Shown one piece after another: positions 1 through 5,040 of a DNA stretch of 5,040 bases; position 1 is the stretch's first letter; each line of letters starts with the position of its first letter. Made by a program: the position numbers and the translations under genes. Source of the stretch: Candidatus Woesearchaeota archaeon (lineage in GTDB: Archaea; Nanobdellota; Nanobdellia; Woesearchaeales; UBA11576); assembly GCA_030591125.1 (NCBI GenBank), contig JAUVBP010000100.1, positions 1-5,040 on the forward strand, written 5' to 3'. The notes beneath the pieces were generated by a model. That model saw nothing but the letters and a program-made list of their open reading frames with translations, did not search any database and was not told the DNA's origin.

Positions 1-1672
1 ATCCCTTATGCCCCAATGCCCTCTCTATATAGGACAGAGGCATGCGTCCTTCCTTGAGGATCGCTTCAAGGAGTGCGGGCTGGTCGAACCTGTCTCCCTG
101 TTTCTGTTCTGCCATGCCGACGATGCGGCGCATCATGTGGTTGCCGAGCAGATACATCGCTGCGTAGGTCCCTTCACAAGAGAAACCCTCTACGTCTGAT
201 CGGGCCCTGGCTTCAGGGAATCCTGTGGTCTTCATGTAGAACTCTATAGAACCTTCGAGCATGTCAGGGTCTTTGGGCATGTTACCTTCCAGGTCCCTCA
301 GATATTCTTCATTCCCTGTCAGGCAGGCAAGTATGAAGCAGACCCTTGCACCTAATCTTGATTCATCCAGCAGCGCAATAAGCTCGCTTTCAGCATCATT
401 CTCATCATCATCCACTAATCCTAGCCCTTCCATAAGGTCCTCTGCGACGTAAGTCGTCCATCCTTCTGCAAGCTCCATAGGATCTGCCCATGCGCGTATC
501 ATGGATGGATGTTCCTGTGCCCTGGCGAGCTGGTAATGATGCCCGGGAATCAACTCGTGCGAGAGATAACCTGGTGCTATCATGCTGTTCATCTCCTCTT
601 CAATCCCTTCAAATTCGGTTATGTAAAGTGTGCTCCTGCGGACTCCTTTGCACATGCTGCCAGGGGTTGATATGGCGGCTATAGGGACCATCGGTTTCAG
701 ATATCCTGGAGTGCTCACGATCGTCGCTTCCTCATTTGTCAAGGGCTTGACAAGCCCTTTGTCGTATGCGAATCTTGTAACCCTATCCATCTCACGCCTG
801 AGCATGTCTATAGTGTCACCTTTCTCGCAGGCAAACTCTTTTGTCAAGACCTTAGATACTGCCAGAGCATCCATGTCTTCAAGACCGCGCTTCTGGATTA
901 TATCCCTACGGAGCTCTTCCACCCTGTCACTGATCTCTTTCAGCTTTTGCATACCTAAATTGTGTATGTAATCCAGCTCATAGGGTATCCCTGCATGCTT
1001 GAACAGTTTCTTTGTCGCAGACTCTCCTATGCTTACAGCCCTGCGTTTAGGCATCTTCTTCAATCTCTCAAGATACTTGAATACAGCAAAATTCGCAGCA
1101 TCTATAGAATGCCCCAGTGCAGGCATCGCATGATATCCGACACTCTTTGCGAACTCATGCGCTGCTTTTCCGACGCTGGCGAAATCCTCTCCTGTCTCTA
1201 TCTCAAGACCTGTCCATGCAGCATTAGGCCTGTCCAGACGGGACAGTTCGCTTGCAAGATAGAAAGGGAAACTGTGGAATCTCCTGATGAACCCTTCGAC
1301 AATCTTGGACTTATCTCTTGGGTCGCGCTCGATGTATTCAGGAGTGAATCCTAAAAGTTTCTGTAGCGCTGTCGGTTTCATCGCGTGACTCGGCGTCCCG
1401 TCGATCAGTGCGCTTTCCAATATTGCGTTGCCCCGGAGAAGGTCCTGCGCAAGCTCTATGTCAAGAGTCCTGTCGATTGAGCGGCGGTATCTCGGTGCTG
1501 CCTCAATCTCATCTGCCAGAGCAGTGGAATCAGCTATATCTTTCTCTGTCGCTTCCCTTGTAACATCAGGAAGCTCATCAGCCCTGCTGAAATCCTCATT
1601 GGCGACCAATGCGATCGGGTCAGAACTCATATGCTCATGGAACTTATCACAGATATCCTTGTAAGACTTCAT
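1..1672 (-). CDS. DUF885 family metallopeptidase-like protein, C-terminal end cut by window edge
   Basis: I translated the minus strand from the ATG at 1670-1672 and found 557 codons with no stop, so the last residues lie beyond the left edge. Residues 372-379 read HELIPGHH, the hallmark of DUF885. A downstream glutamate follows in MELAEGW (E403), the arrangement expected for a zinc site of the gluzincin type. The final visible part (YLLGN, then ALLEAILKEGRMPL) matches the usual C-terminal end of DUF885 proteins, and families of this type are about 550-600 residues, so little is missing. The motif has proline where a strict HExxH would place its second histidine, which is normal for DUF885. 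The N-terminus (MKSYKDICDKFHEH) shows no signal peptide or membrane segment, so a cytoplasmic protein is inferred, although many bacterial members are secreted. A GGTGA ribosome binding site sits 4 nt upstream and no other in-frame ATG precedes it after the upstream stop at 1736-1738. The substrate is unknown; peptidase activity is inferred from the family's fold. Confidence 0.9.
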   Translation of the reverse strand, partial: MKSYKDICDKFHEHMSSDPIALVANEDFSRADELPDVTREATEKDIADSTALADEIEAAPRYRRSIDRTLDIELAQDLLRGNAILESALIDGTPSHAMKPTALQKLLGFTPEYIERDPRDKSKIVEGFIRRFHSFPFYLASELSRLDRPNAAWTGLEIETGEDFASVGKAAHEFAKSVGYHAMPALGHSIDAANFAVFKYLERLKKMPKRRAVSIGESATKKLFKHAGIPYELDYIHNLGMQKLKEISDRVEELRRDIIQKRGLEDMDALAVSKVLTKEFACEKGDTIDMLRREMDRVTRFAYDKGLVKPLTNEEATIVSTPGYLKPMVPIAAISTPGSMCKGVRRSTLYITEFEGIEEEMNSMIAPGYLSHELIPGHHYQLARAQEHPSMIRAWADPMELAEGWTTYVAEDLMEGLGLVDDDENDAESELIALLDESRLGARVCFILACLTGNEEYLRDLEGNMPKDPDMLEGSIEFYMKTTGFPEARARSDVEGFSCEGTYAAMYLLGNHMMRRIVGMAEQKQGDRFDQPALLEAILKEGRMPLSYIERALGHKG

Positions 1673-1676
1673 CTTA

Positions 1677-1684
1677 TCACCTTC
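1677..1684 (-). promoter_or_regulatory. Ribosome binding site of the DUF885 gene
   Basis: On the minus strand this reads GAAGGTGA, ending 4 nt before the ATG at 1672. It complements the pyrimidine-rich 3' end of archaeal 16S rRNA (anti-SD core TCACC). It supports the chosen start and suggests that this gene is translated from a leadered message, unlike its upstream neighbour, and so probably from the same transcript as the DHH gene. Confidence 0.75.
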
Positions 1685-1712
1685 AGCGAGTTCAATATGT
1701 TGCCTGCGTCTG

Positions 1713-1748
1713 ATATGCCTGGATGCAGGATATGATCATCACCATATC
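1713..1748 (-). other. Two overlapping inverted repeats between the DHH and DUF885 genes
   Basis: The 77-nt gap between the DHH stop and the DUF885 start holds two possible hairpins. The first pairs 1743-1748 with 1729-1734 (GATATG/CATATC, 8-nt loop). The second pairs 1726-1733 with 1713-1721 (ATATCCTG against CAGG then ATAT, 4-nt loop, one bulged base at 1717). Both use bases 1729-1733, so they cannot form together. They lie after the DHH stop and before the DUF885 ribosome binding site. The pairing is seen directly; any role in RNA stability, processing or translation is inference, and arms this short can occur by chance. Confidence 0.35.
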
Positions 1749-1749
1749 A

Positions 1750-2778
1750 TCATTTCTTCTTAAGCTTCTTTTCCAGAGATCCCAGCACCTGTTTCAGCAC
1801 TGAAAGATCCTTGCTCTCGTCGACGCTGAACTTGGTGTATATCTCGTCAGTGGTAAGTGCAGCCCCTGCTGCATACCAATGCCCCCTTCCTGTGCCGAAT
1901 ATCTTCTTTATCTGGTCCGCCACATTATATGCTGAGTCATTGCTCCTTCCCAAGACCAACCATTTCCTCTCTTTTGCCTGCTCAATCCTGGCCACTGCAA
2001 GCGATACCGGACAGCCTTCGAATCCAGCCAACGCGTCAGCGAAAGGCCTGACAATATCACCTGTAGATACCTTGACGACTGCCAACCTGTAATTCCCGAC
2101 CTCTTTCTCATCCATGTCTTTCAACATATCCCGTACTTCGCGAGGGTATCTCTTGTTTGTTATCTTCGCTATCATCTCCATGTCAGCATGTGCCTGCAGA
2201 AGCGGTGATGCTGTGAAGTCAAGATCTGTGGCAGTAAGGTAATTCTTTGTATCCACGCGCAGGCCATATAACATGAGTGTCGCCAGGTCGTTCTCTGCAG
2301 AAGTAAGATCTATATTGAGATTCTTCATGTGGTCCATCACCAGCGCGACACTCGACCCTGCCTGTCGGGTGTCCAGGAACGTCTTTACATACTGCTCGGC
2401 TTCTGACTCCTCTATCGGATGATGGTTAATTATTATCCTTGGAGTGCCTTTGACCTCAGGACAGTTAGTGTCATGAGGGTACACATCCACGAACGCGACA
2501 GGATCACCTTTCTTGATCGAAGAATGCTGGCTGACCTTCTTTGCCAGGTCAAGCTCATTGTATAGGATATTATTCTGGAGATAGCCTGCGTCGTGCTTGA
2601 ATTCAGAACAGACCTTTGCCTCAAGGCCCATGCTCTTGGCTATATGCGCAAGGCCGAACCCTCCACCAAGAGAATCATAGTCTGGTGGGACATGACCTAC
2701 GATGTAGAGTGTCTTACCTTCTTTCTTTATGTCTTCAAGAACGTCAACTAGCTCTTGAGACTCATTCTTTTCCACCAT
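1750..2778 (-). CDS. DHH/DHHA1 family phosphoesterase
   Basis: This 342-residue protein has the full DHH phosphoesterase layout. Motif I is GHVPPDYDS (H29, D33 and D35). Motif II is FVDVYP (D98). Motif III is INHHP (N118, H119, H120), with Asn in place of the Asp of the name motif. Motif IV is GLRVDTKNY (D176). The C-terminal DHHA1 domain carries GRSNDSAYNVA at 278-287 and then GTGRGHWYAAGA at 295-306, equivalent to the substrate-binding GGGHxxAAG loop. The metal-ligand positions look intact, so an active Mn-dependent phosphoesterase is likely. The layout and length resemble NrnA-type oligoribonuclease/pAp phosphatases and cyclic dinucleotide phosphodiesterases rather than full RecJ; the substrate cannot be settled from sequence. 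It is soluble, with a Lys-rich end (KKLKKK). The ATG has no ribosome binding site but sits about 26 bp from a TATA box, so leaderless expression is likely. The DUF885 gene follows 77 nt downstream. Confidence 0.93.
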   Translation of the reverse strand: MVEKNESQELVDVLEDIKKEGKTLYIVGHVPPDYDSLGGGFGLAHIAKSMGLEAKVCSEFKHDAGYLQNNILYNELDLAKKVSQHSSIKKGDPVAFVDVYPHDTNCPEVKGTPRIIINHHPIEESEAEQYVKTFLDTRQAGSSVALVMDHMKNLNIDLTSAENDLATLMLYGLRVDTKNYLTATDLDFTASPLLQAHADMEMIAKITNKRYPREVRDMLKDMDEKEVGNYRLAVVKVSTGDIVRPFADALAGFEGCPVSLAVARIEQAKERKWLVLGRSNDSAYNVADQIKKIFGTGRGHWYAAGAALTTDEIYTKFSVDESKDLSVLKQVLGSLEKKLKKK

Positions 2779-2798
2779 GACAGCAATATTGTCTTGAG

Positions 2799-2810
2799 GT
2801 TTTATAAAAC
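2799..2810 (-). promoter_or_regulatory. Archaeal TATA-box promoter of the DHH gene
   Basis: The sequence GTTTTATAAAAC is a perfect 12-bp palindrome containing a strong TATA element. Its centre is about 26-27 bp upstream of the A of the DHH start codon at 2778, the usual archaeal distance from TATA box to transcription start, so the message probably begins at or next to the start codon. The absence of a GGTGA-like site before this ATG agrees. No convincing purine-rich BRE is seen directly upstream. Confidence 0.7.
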
Positions 2811-2830
2811 ATGACTCGTGATAATTTCTC

Positions 2831-2844
2831 TTTTCTCAAGAAAA
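2831..2844. promoter_or_regulatory. Dyad-symmetric site upstream of the DHH TATA box (possible operator)
   Basis: TTTTCT and AGAAAA form 6-bp arms around a 2-bp centre, about 21 bp upstream of the TATA element as transcribed. Inside it is CTCAAGA (2835-2841), whose reverse complement TCTTGAG recurs at 2792-2798 on the other side of the TATA box, and again at 2753-2759 inside the start of the gene. The layout is compatible with a regulator binding site, but the region is AT-rich and chance is a real alternative. Confidence 0.3.
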
Positions 2845-2857
2845 AGTCGTAATTTTT

Positions 2858-2899
2858 ACACGCAAAAGCCATAAATCCCTTGTTTCTGGCTTTTGGTGT
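2858..2899. repeat. Strong stem-loop in the gap between the acidic-protein and DHH genes
   Basis: CAAAAGCCA (2863-2871) and TGGCTTTTG (2887-2895) are perfect 9-bp inverted arms around a 15-nt loop. Skipping one bulged G at 2862, ACAC (2858-2861) pairs with GTGT (2896-2899), giving 13 base pairs in all. No ORF explains it. On the minus strand it is followed by an A-run, not a T-run, so it does not look like a standard intrinsic terminator in that direction. It may be part of a structured RNA, a 3' end element of the upstream unit, or a protein-binding site. Confidence 0.5.
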
Positions 2900-2901
2900 C
2901 C

Positions 2902-2971
2902 TAAAAATCTGTCTGTAACGGGGTTTATTGCGTCCTTTGAGGCGTAGTGTTGCGCATTTGGCAGATTTTTA
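2902..2971. repeat. 10-bp perfect inverted repeat with a 50-nt interior
   Basis: TAAAAATCTG (2902-2911) and CAGATTTTTA (2962-2971) are exact reverse complements separated by 50 nt. The interior contains a short further pair, TGCG/CGCA, which could form an upper stem. It begins 2 nt after the stem-loop at 2858-2899, so the two could stack into one folded unit of about 115 nt. No coding sequence covers it. The pairing is seen directly; a non-coding RNA is an inference. Confidence 0.45.
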
Positions 2972-2976
2972 TGACG

Positions 2977-2990
2977 TTTGATAAATCAAA
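2977..2990 (-). terminator. Short inverted repeat directly after the acidic-protein stop codon, possible transcript end
   Basis: TTTGA and TCAAA arms (5 bp, 4-nt loop) lie immediately 3' of the stop codon at 2991-2993. The stem is short and AT-rich, and no long T-run follows on the transcribed strand, so termination here is weakly supported. It is recorded because the transcription unit of the two right-hand genes should end somewhere in this gap, before the DHH promoter. Confidence 0.2.
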
Positions 2991-3899
2991 TCAGCGTTTC
3001 ATGGCTTTGAGTCTGCGCAGGCAAACACACATCTCGTAACCTTTGTCTTCCCCATGCGTTATAGAATCAAGATATATCCTGTTCTCAGGGTGTATTTTCT
3101 TCACGAAATGGCAGTCGCCCTTGTGCATCTTTGTGGACTGGTTGGATGCGATGATCTTATCAGAAGATTCAAGGTCATATTCTTCCCTCTCTGTCACTTC
3201 TTCATCAGGGGATACTTCTTCCTCATCAGCATCGTCATCATCAGGATCTTTTTCATCATCTTCCTGTTGATCATCATCTTCAGCAGGCTCTTTTTCGTCA
3301 GTGTCTTCCTCTTCGGGTTCCACTTCATGCACTGCAGGAACGGAGATCGCACCTGCCAGGTCATCGAGGCTTGGAGCACTCTCTCCATCATGAGATACGA
3401 TTTCAGTCTCTACATCTTCAGTATCTTCTTCCTGTACATCATCTTCCTGGATGTCTTCTTCATCAGGTTCTTCTTCATGCTTCTGCGTGGTGGCAGGTCC
3501 TTCTTTTGGTGCTTCTTCTTCTGGTGTCTCTTCTTCAGGAGTCTCTTTCTCTGAGAATGTCTTGTGTATGTGCTCTTTCAGCTCTTCCCGCTTACGTTGC
3601 AGCTCTTCGCGTTGCTTCTCGCTGAGCCGTATCTTGCTGAGCGGCTTCCTGCCGAACTCCTTGTCCATTATGTCCTTACGTTCGAACAGCACATTGCAGT
3701 TCTTGCAGAAATAAAGATAATGGTCGTTGCCCTTCACCTCATCACCGCATATAGGACAGCCCTCCGGGATGATAAATATGAAGTTCCGCTCTATCTCTTT
3801 AGAATCAACATCCTTGCCTTCTTTGATATCTTCCTCTAGCTCATTGAAATCTATTATATCATCCTCTTCCATATCCGAGAAGGTATCTTTTTTCTTCAT
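2991..3899 (-). CDS. Highly acidic protein with N-terminal zinc ribbon and C-terminal Ada-like metal-binding motif; function unknown
   Basis: I do not recognise this 302-residue protein as a named family. Three parts are visible. Residues 1-40 are acidic and lead into a zinc ribbon, CPIC at 48-51 and CKNC at 65-68, followed by a charged helical segment (about 80-115). Residues 117-247 are low-complexity Glu/Asp, with TPEEE-type repeats near 120-133; in 196-240, 30 of 45 residues are acidic. Residues 248-302 are ordered again and read MHKGDC, then NRIYLDS, then GYEMCVCL. This resembles the small Ada-like metal-binding module attached to various nucleases and DNA-linked proteins, with C263, C291, C293 and H259 or H264 as likely ligands. 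The spacing CVC replaces the more usual CxxC. There is no catalytic domain, signal peptide or membrane segment. A scaffold, chaperone-like or nucleic-acid/protein-binding adaptor is possible, but that is inference. It starts 3 nt after the glycosyltransferase stop without a clear ribosome binding site, so translation is probably coupled. Confidence 0.85.
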   Translation of the reverse strand: MKKKDTFSDMEEDDIIDFNELEEDIKEGKDVDSKEIERNFIFIIPEGCPICGDEVKGNDHYLYFCKNCNVLFERKDIMDKEFGRKPLSKIRLSEKQREELQRKREELKEHIHKTFSEKETPEEETPEEEAPKEGPATTQKHEEEPDEEDIQEDDVQEEDTEDVETEIVSHDGESAPSLDDLAGAISVPAVHEVEPEEEDTDEKEPAEDDDQQEDDEKDPDDDDADEEEVSPDEEVTEREEYDLESSDKIIASNQSTKMHKGDCHFVKKIHPENRIYLDSITHGEDKGYEMCVCLRRLKAMKR

Positions 3900-3902
3900 T
3901 CT

Positions 3903-5040
3903 CTATCTTGAAGGCTCTTTATAGCCGCCTTTCCTGTTCTTCAGGTCAAGCTCTCTCTCTTTTTCTGTCTTTCCTTTCTGCTGATGCACTTTTGTATGCT
4001 TCACTGTAACCTTGACCTTAACTTTGGTCACTTTCTTCCCTTGCGGCCTGCCTCCTTGCTTCTTTGGCGGGCTCTTCTTCCAGAACCTGTCAGGTATCAG
4101 TCCGGTCACCTTTGATATCAGGGTCTTCTGGCTGTCGAACGTGTTAAGGATGGGTATCAATGTATCGTCAAGCACATCTGATGAGAAATGCTCCTTCAGC
4201 AGCTCGAAATTGTGGTCTGTCATCTCTTTTGTCTTATCCTTGTCCATTATCAGCTCATATGTGTCAGACACCAGCTCTGCATCGACCTTCTGGTCCATCC
4301 GGATGAACCGGAACCCTTTCTTCTCGAAGTCTTCAAGGTTAGGGAATGCGTTCACTACCACAGGTTTCCTGTGGGCGCAGGCCTCTATGAGCGGATTACC
4401 GAAAGCATCGCTCGTGTTAGGATATAGTATGATATCAGCGTTCACGTAAGCATCATGTATGGAATAAAATTTCTGGTTAGGGTTCTCATGCCTTCCGAGA
4501 AATACCTTGTCGTTCGCGAAGATCACCTTCACACCTGTCTTGTCGATCTTCCTCACTATCTCTTCAAAATAATTCCCTCTGGTGTATACTGGCGATCCTG
4601 TTATGATGAGGACATTGTCCTTCTTCATGGTGTCATTGATCTCTGCGACCAGCTTTATCGAACGCTCGACAAACTTGTTCCGTTTGACCCTTGTAGGCTG
4701 GAGAAATATCAGCTGGTCCTCACCGATGCCGAGTGCTTTCCTGAAATCCTTGCTGTAATCATCAATGGCGCATGACTTGTCAATATCTATCGTGTTAGGG
4801 ATGACCTTTGATGCGATCTTTTTGTCATCGCTCAGTTTGGTCCGTGCATACTCTGTGTTGGTTATGTGTGTGATGTTCTTGAAATTAGAAGGTATGCTCT
4901 GCATGAGTTTAGGGAAGTTATCGAACTTGGTGAAGTAAGGGTTCTCCCAGGGAAGGTAATGGAGCCTGCTTATGGTCGGGAGGTTCAGCTCGTCCACTAT
5001 CTGAGAGAGTGCGATGCATAGAGGGATGTTCTTCAGCGAC
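3903..5040 (-). CDS. GT-B glycosyltransferase (GT4-like) with polybasic C-terminal tail, N-terminal end cut by window edge
   Basis: The reading frame is open to the right edge, giving 378 visible codons. A GTG at 4995-4997 could be mistaken for a start, but the 14 codons upstream (SLKNIPLCIALSQI) continue the fold typical of GT4 N-terminal domains, so the true start is outside the window. Counting from that GTG, VIPNTIDID (65-73) is the linker between the two Rossmann-like domains. LQPTRVKRNKFVERSI (99-114) carries the donor-binding Arg and Lys. SDAFGNPLIEA (196-206) is the EX7E-type motif, here with Asp (D197) in place of the first Glu. These point to a retaining transferase using a nucleotide sugar in the cytoplasm; donor and acceptor are not predictable. 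After about residue 305 comes a Lys/Arg-rich tail with an alternating stretch (KVTKVKVKVTVKHTKV, 322-337) that is not part of the usual GT fold. The acidic-protein gene follows after 3 nt, indicating one operon. Confidence 0.88.
   Translation of the reverse strand, partial: SLKNIPLCIALSQIVDELNLPTISRLHYLPWENPYFTKFDNFPKLMQSIPSNFKNITHITNTEYARTKLSDDKKIASKVIPNTIDIDKSCAIDDYSKDFRKALGIGEDQLIFLQPTRVKRNKFVERSIKLVAEINDTMKKDNVLIITGSPVYTRGNYFEEIVRKIDKTGVKVIFANDKVFLGRHENPNQKFYSIHDAYVNADIILYPNTSDAFGNPLIEACAHRKPVVVNAFPNLEDFEKKGFRFIRMDQKVDAELVSDTYELIMDKDKTKEMTDHNFELLKEHFSSDVLDDTLIPILNTFDSQKTLISKVTGLIPDRFWKKSPPKKQGGRPQGKKVTKVKVKVTVKHTKVHQQKGKTEKERELDLKNRKGGYKEPSR

Noticed and set aside
630..1354. Plus-strand frames of 113 and 130 codons
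   Set aside because: They overlap the continuous, domain-supported DUF885 frame on the minus strand and show no family motif.
2811..2852. A 13-codon plus-strand frame beginning just after the palindromic TATA box
   Set aside because: The start lies only a few bases from the TATA centre, too close for transcription to begin upstream of it, and there is no ribosome binding site.
2897..2976. Small transposable element bounded by TAAAAATCTG and CAGATTTTTA
   Set aside because: There is no target-site duplication next to the arms and no second copy in the window; a folded RNA or regulatory site explains the arms as well.
3159..3551. Repeated TCTTC-like units that look like a microsatellite or array
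   Set aside because: The units are irregular, keep the reading frame and simply encode Glu/Asp runs. There are no regular spacers, so it is not CRISPR.
3043..3924. Many plus-strand open frames rich in Ser, Phe and Leu
   Set aside because: They are the antisense of the GAA/GAT-rich acidic gene; TCTTC-type repeats lack stops. They have no ribosome binding site or recognisable domain.
4995..4997. GTG as the start of the glycosyltransferase
   Set aside because: The open frame continues upstream with sequence typical of the GT4 N-terminal domain and no ribosome binding site precedes the GTG, so it is an internal Val.

Overview
The window reads as a stretch of an archaeal chromosome, possibly from an uncultivated lineage. 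The evidence is a TATA box centred about 26-27 bp upstream of an apparently leaderless start codon (TATA at 2799-2810, ATG at 2778), a GGTGA-type ribosome binding site before another gene, and arginine codons that are often AGG or AGA. The exact lineage cannot be read from this sequence. A DPANN-type archaeon would fit, but that is a guess.

All four genes lie on the minus strand; I see none on the plus strand. From right to left, in the order of transcription, they are as follows. First is a family-4-like GT-B glycosyltransferase that enters the window already started (3903-5040) and ends in a lysine-rich tail. Only 3 nt later comes a 302-residue, strongly acidic protein of unknown function (2991-3899). 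It has a four-cysteine zinc ribbon near the N-terminus and a second, Ada-like metal-binding motif at the C-terminus. A 212-bp non-coding gap follows, unusually rich in inverted repeats, which also carries the TATA promoter of the next gene. Then comes a DHH/DHHA1 phosphoesterase (1750-2778), and after 77 nt a DUF885 metallopeptidase-like protein (1-1672), which runs off the left edge probably close to its natural C-terminus.

The glycosyltransferase and acidic protein form one tight transcription and translation unit. The DHH and DUF885 genes form a second unit under the TATA promoter, with possible competing hairpins between them. No pathway obviously links all four proteins.

The parts most worth a second look are the two-ended zinc architecture of the acidic protein, its charge-complementary pairing with the basic tail of the adjacent glycosyltransferase, and the two neighbouring inverted-repeat structures in the 2779-2990 gap, which could be a structured RNA. 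There are no tRNA, rRNA, CRISPR or insertion-sequence signals.
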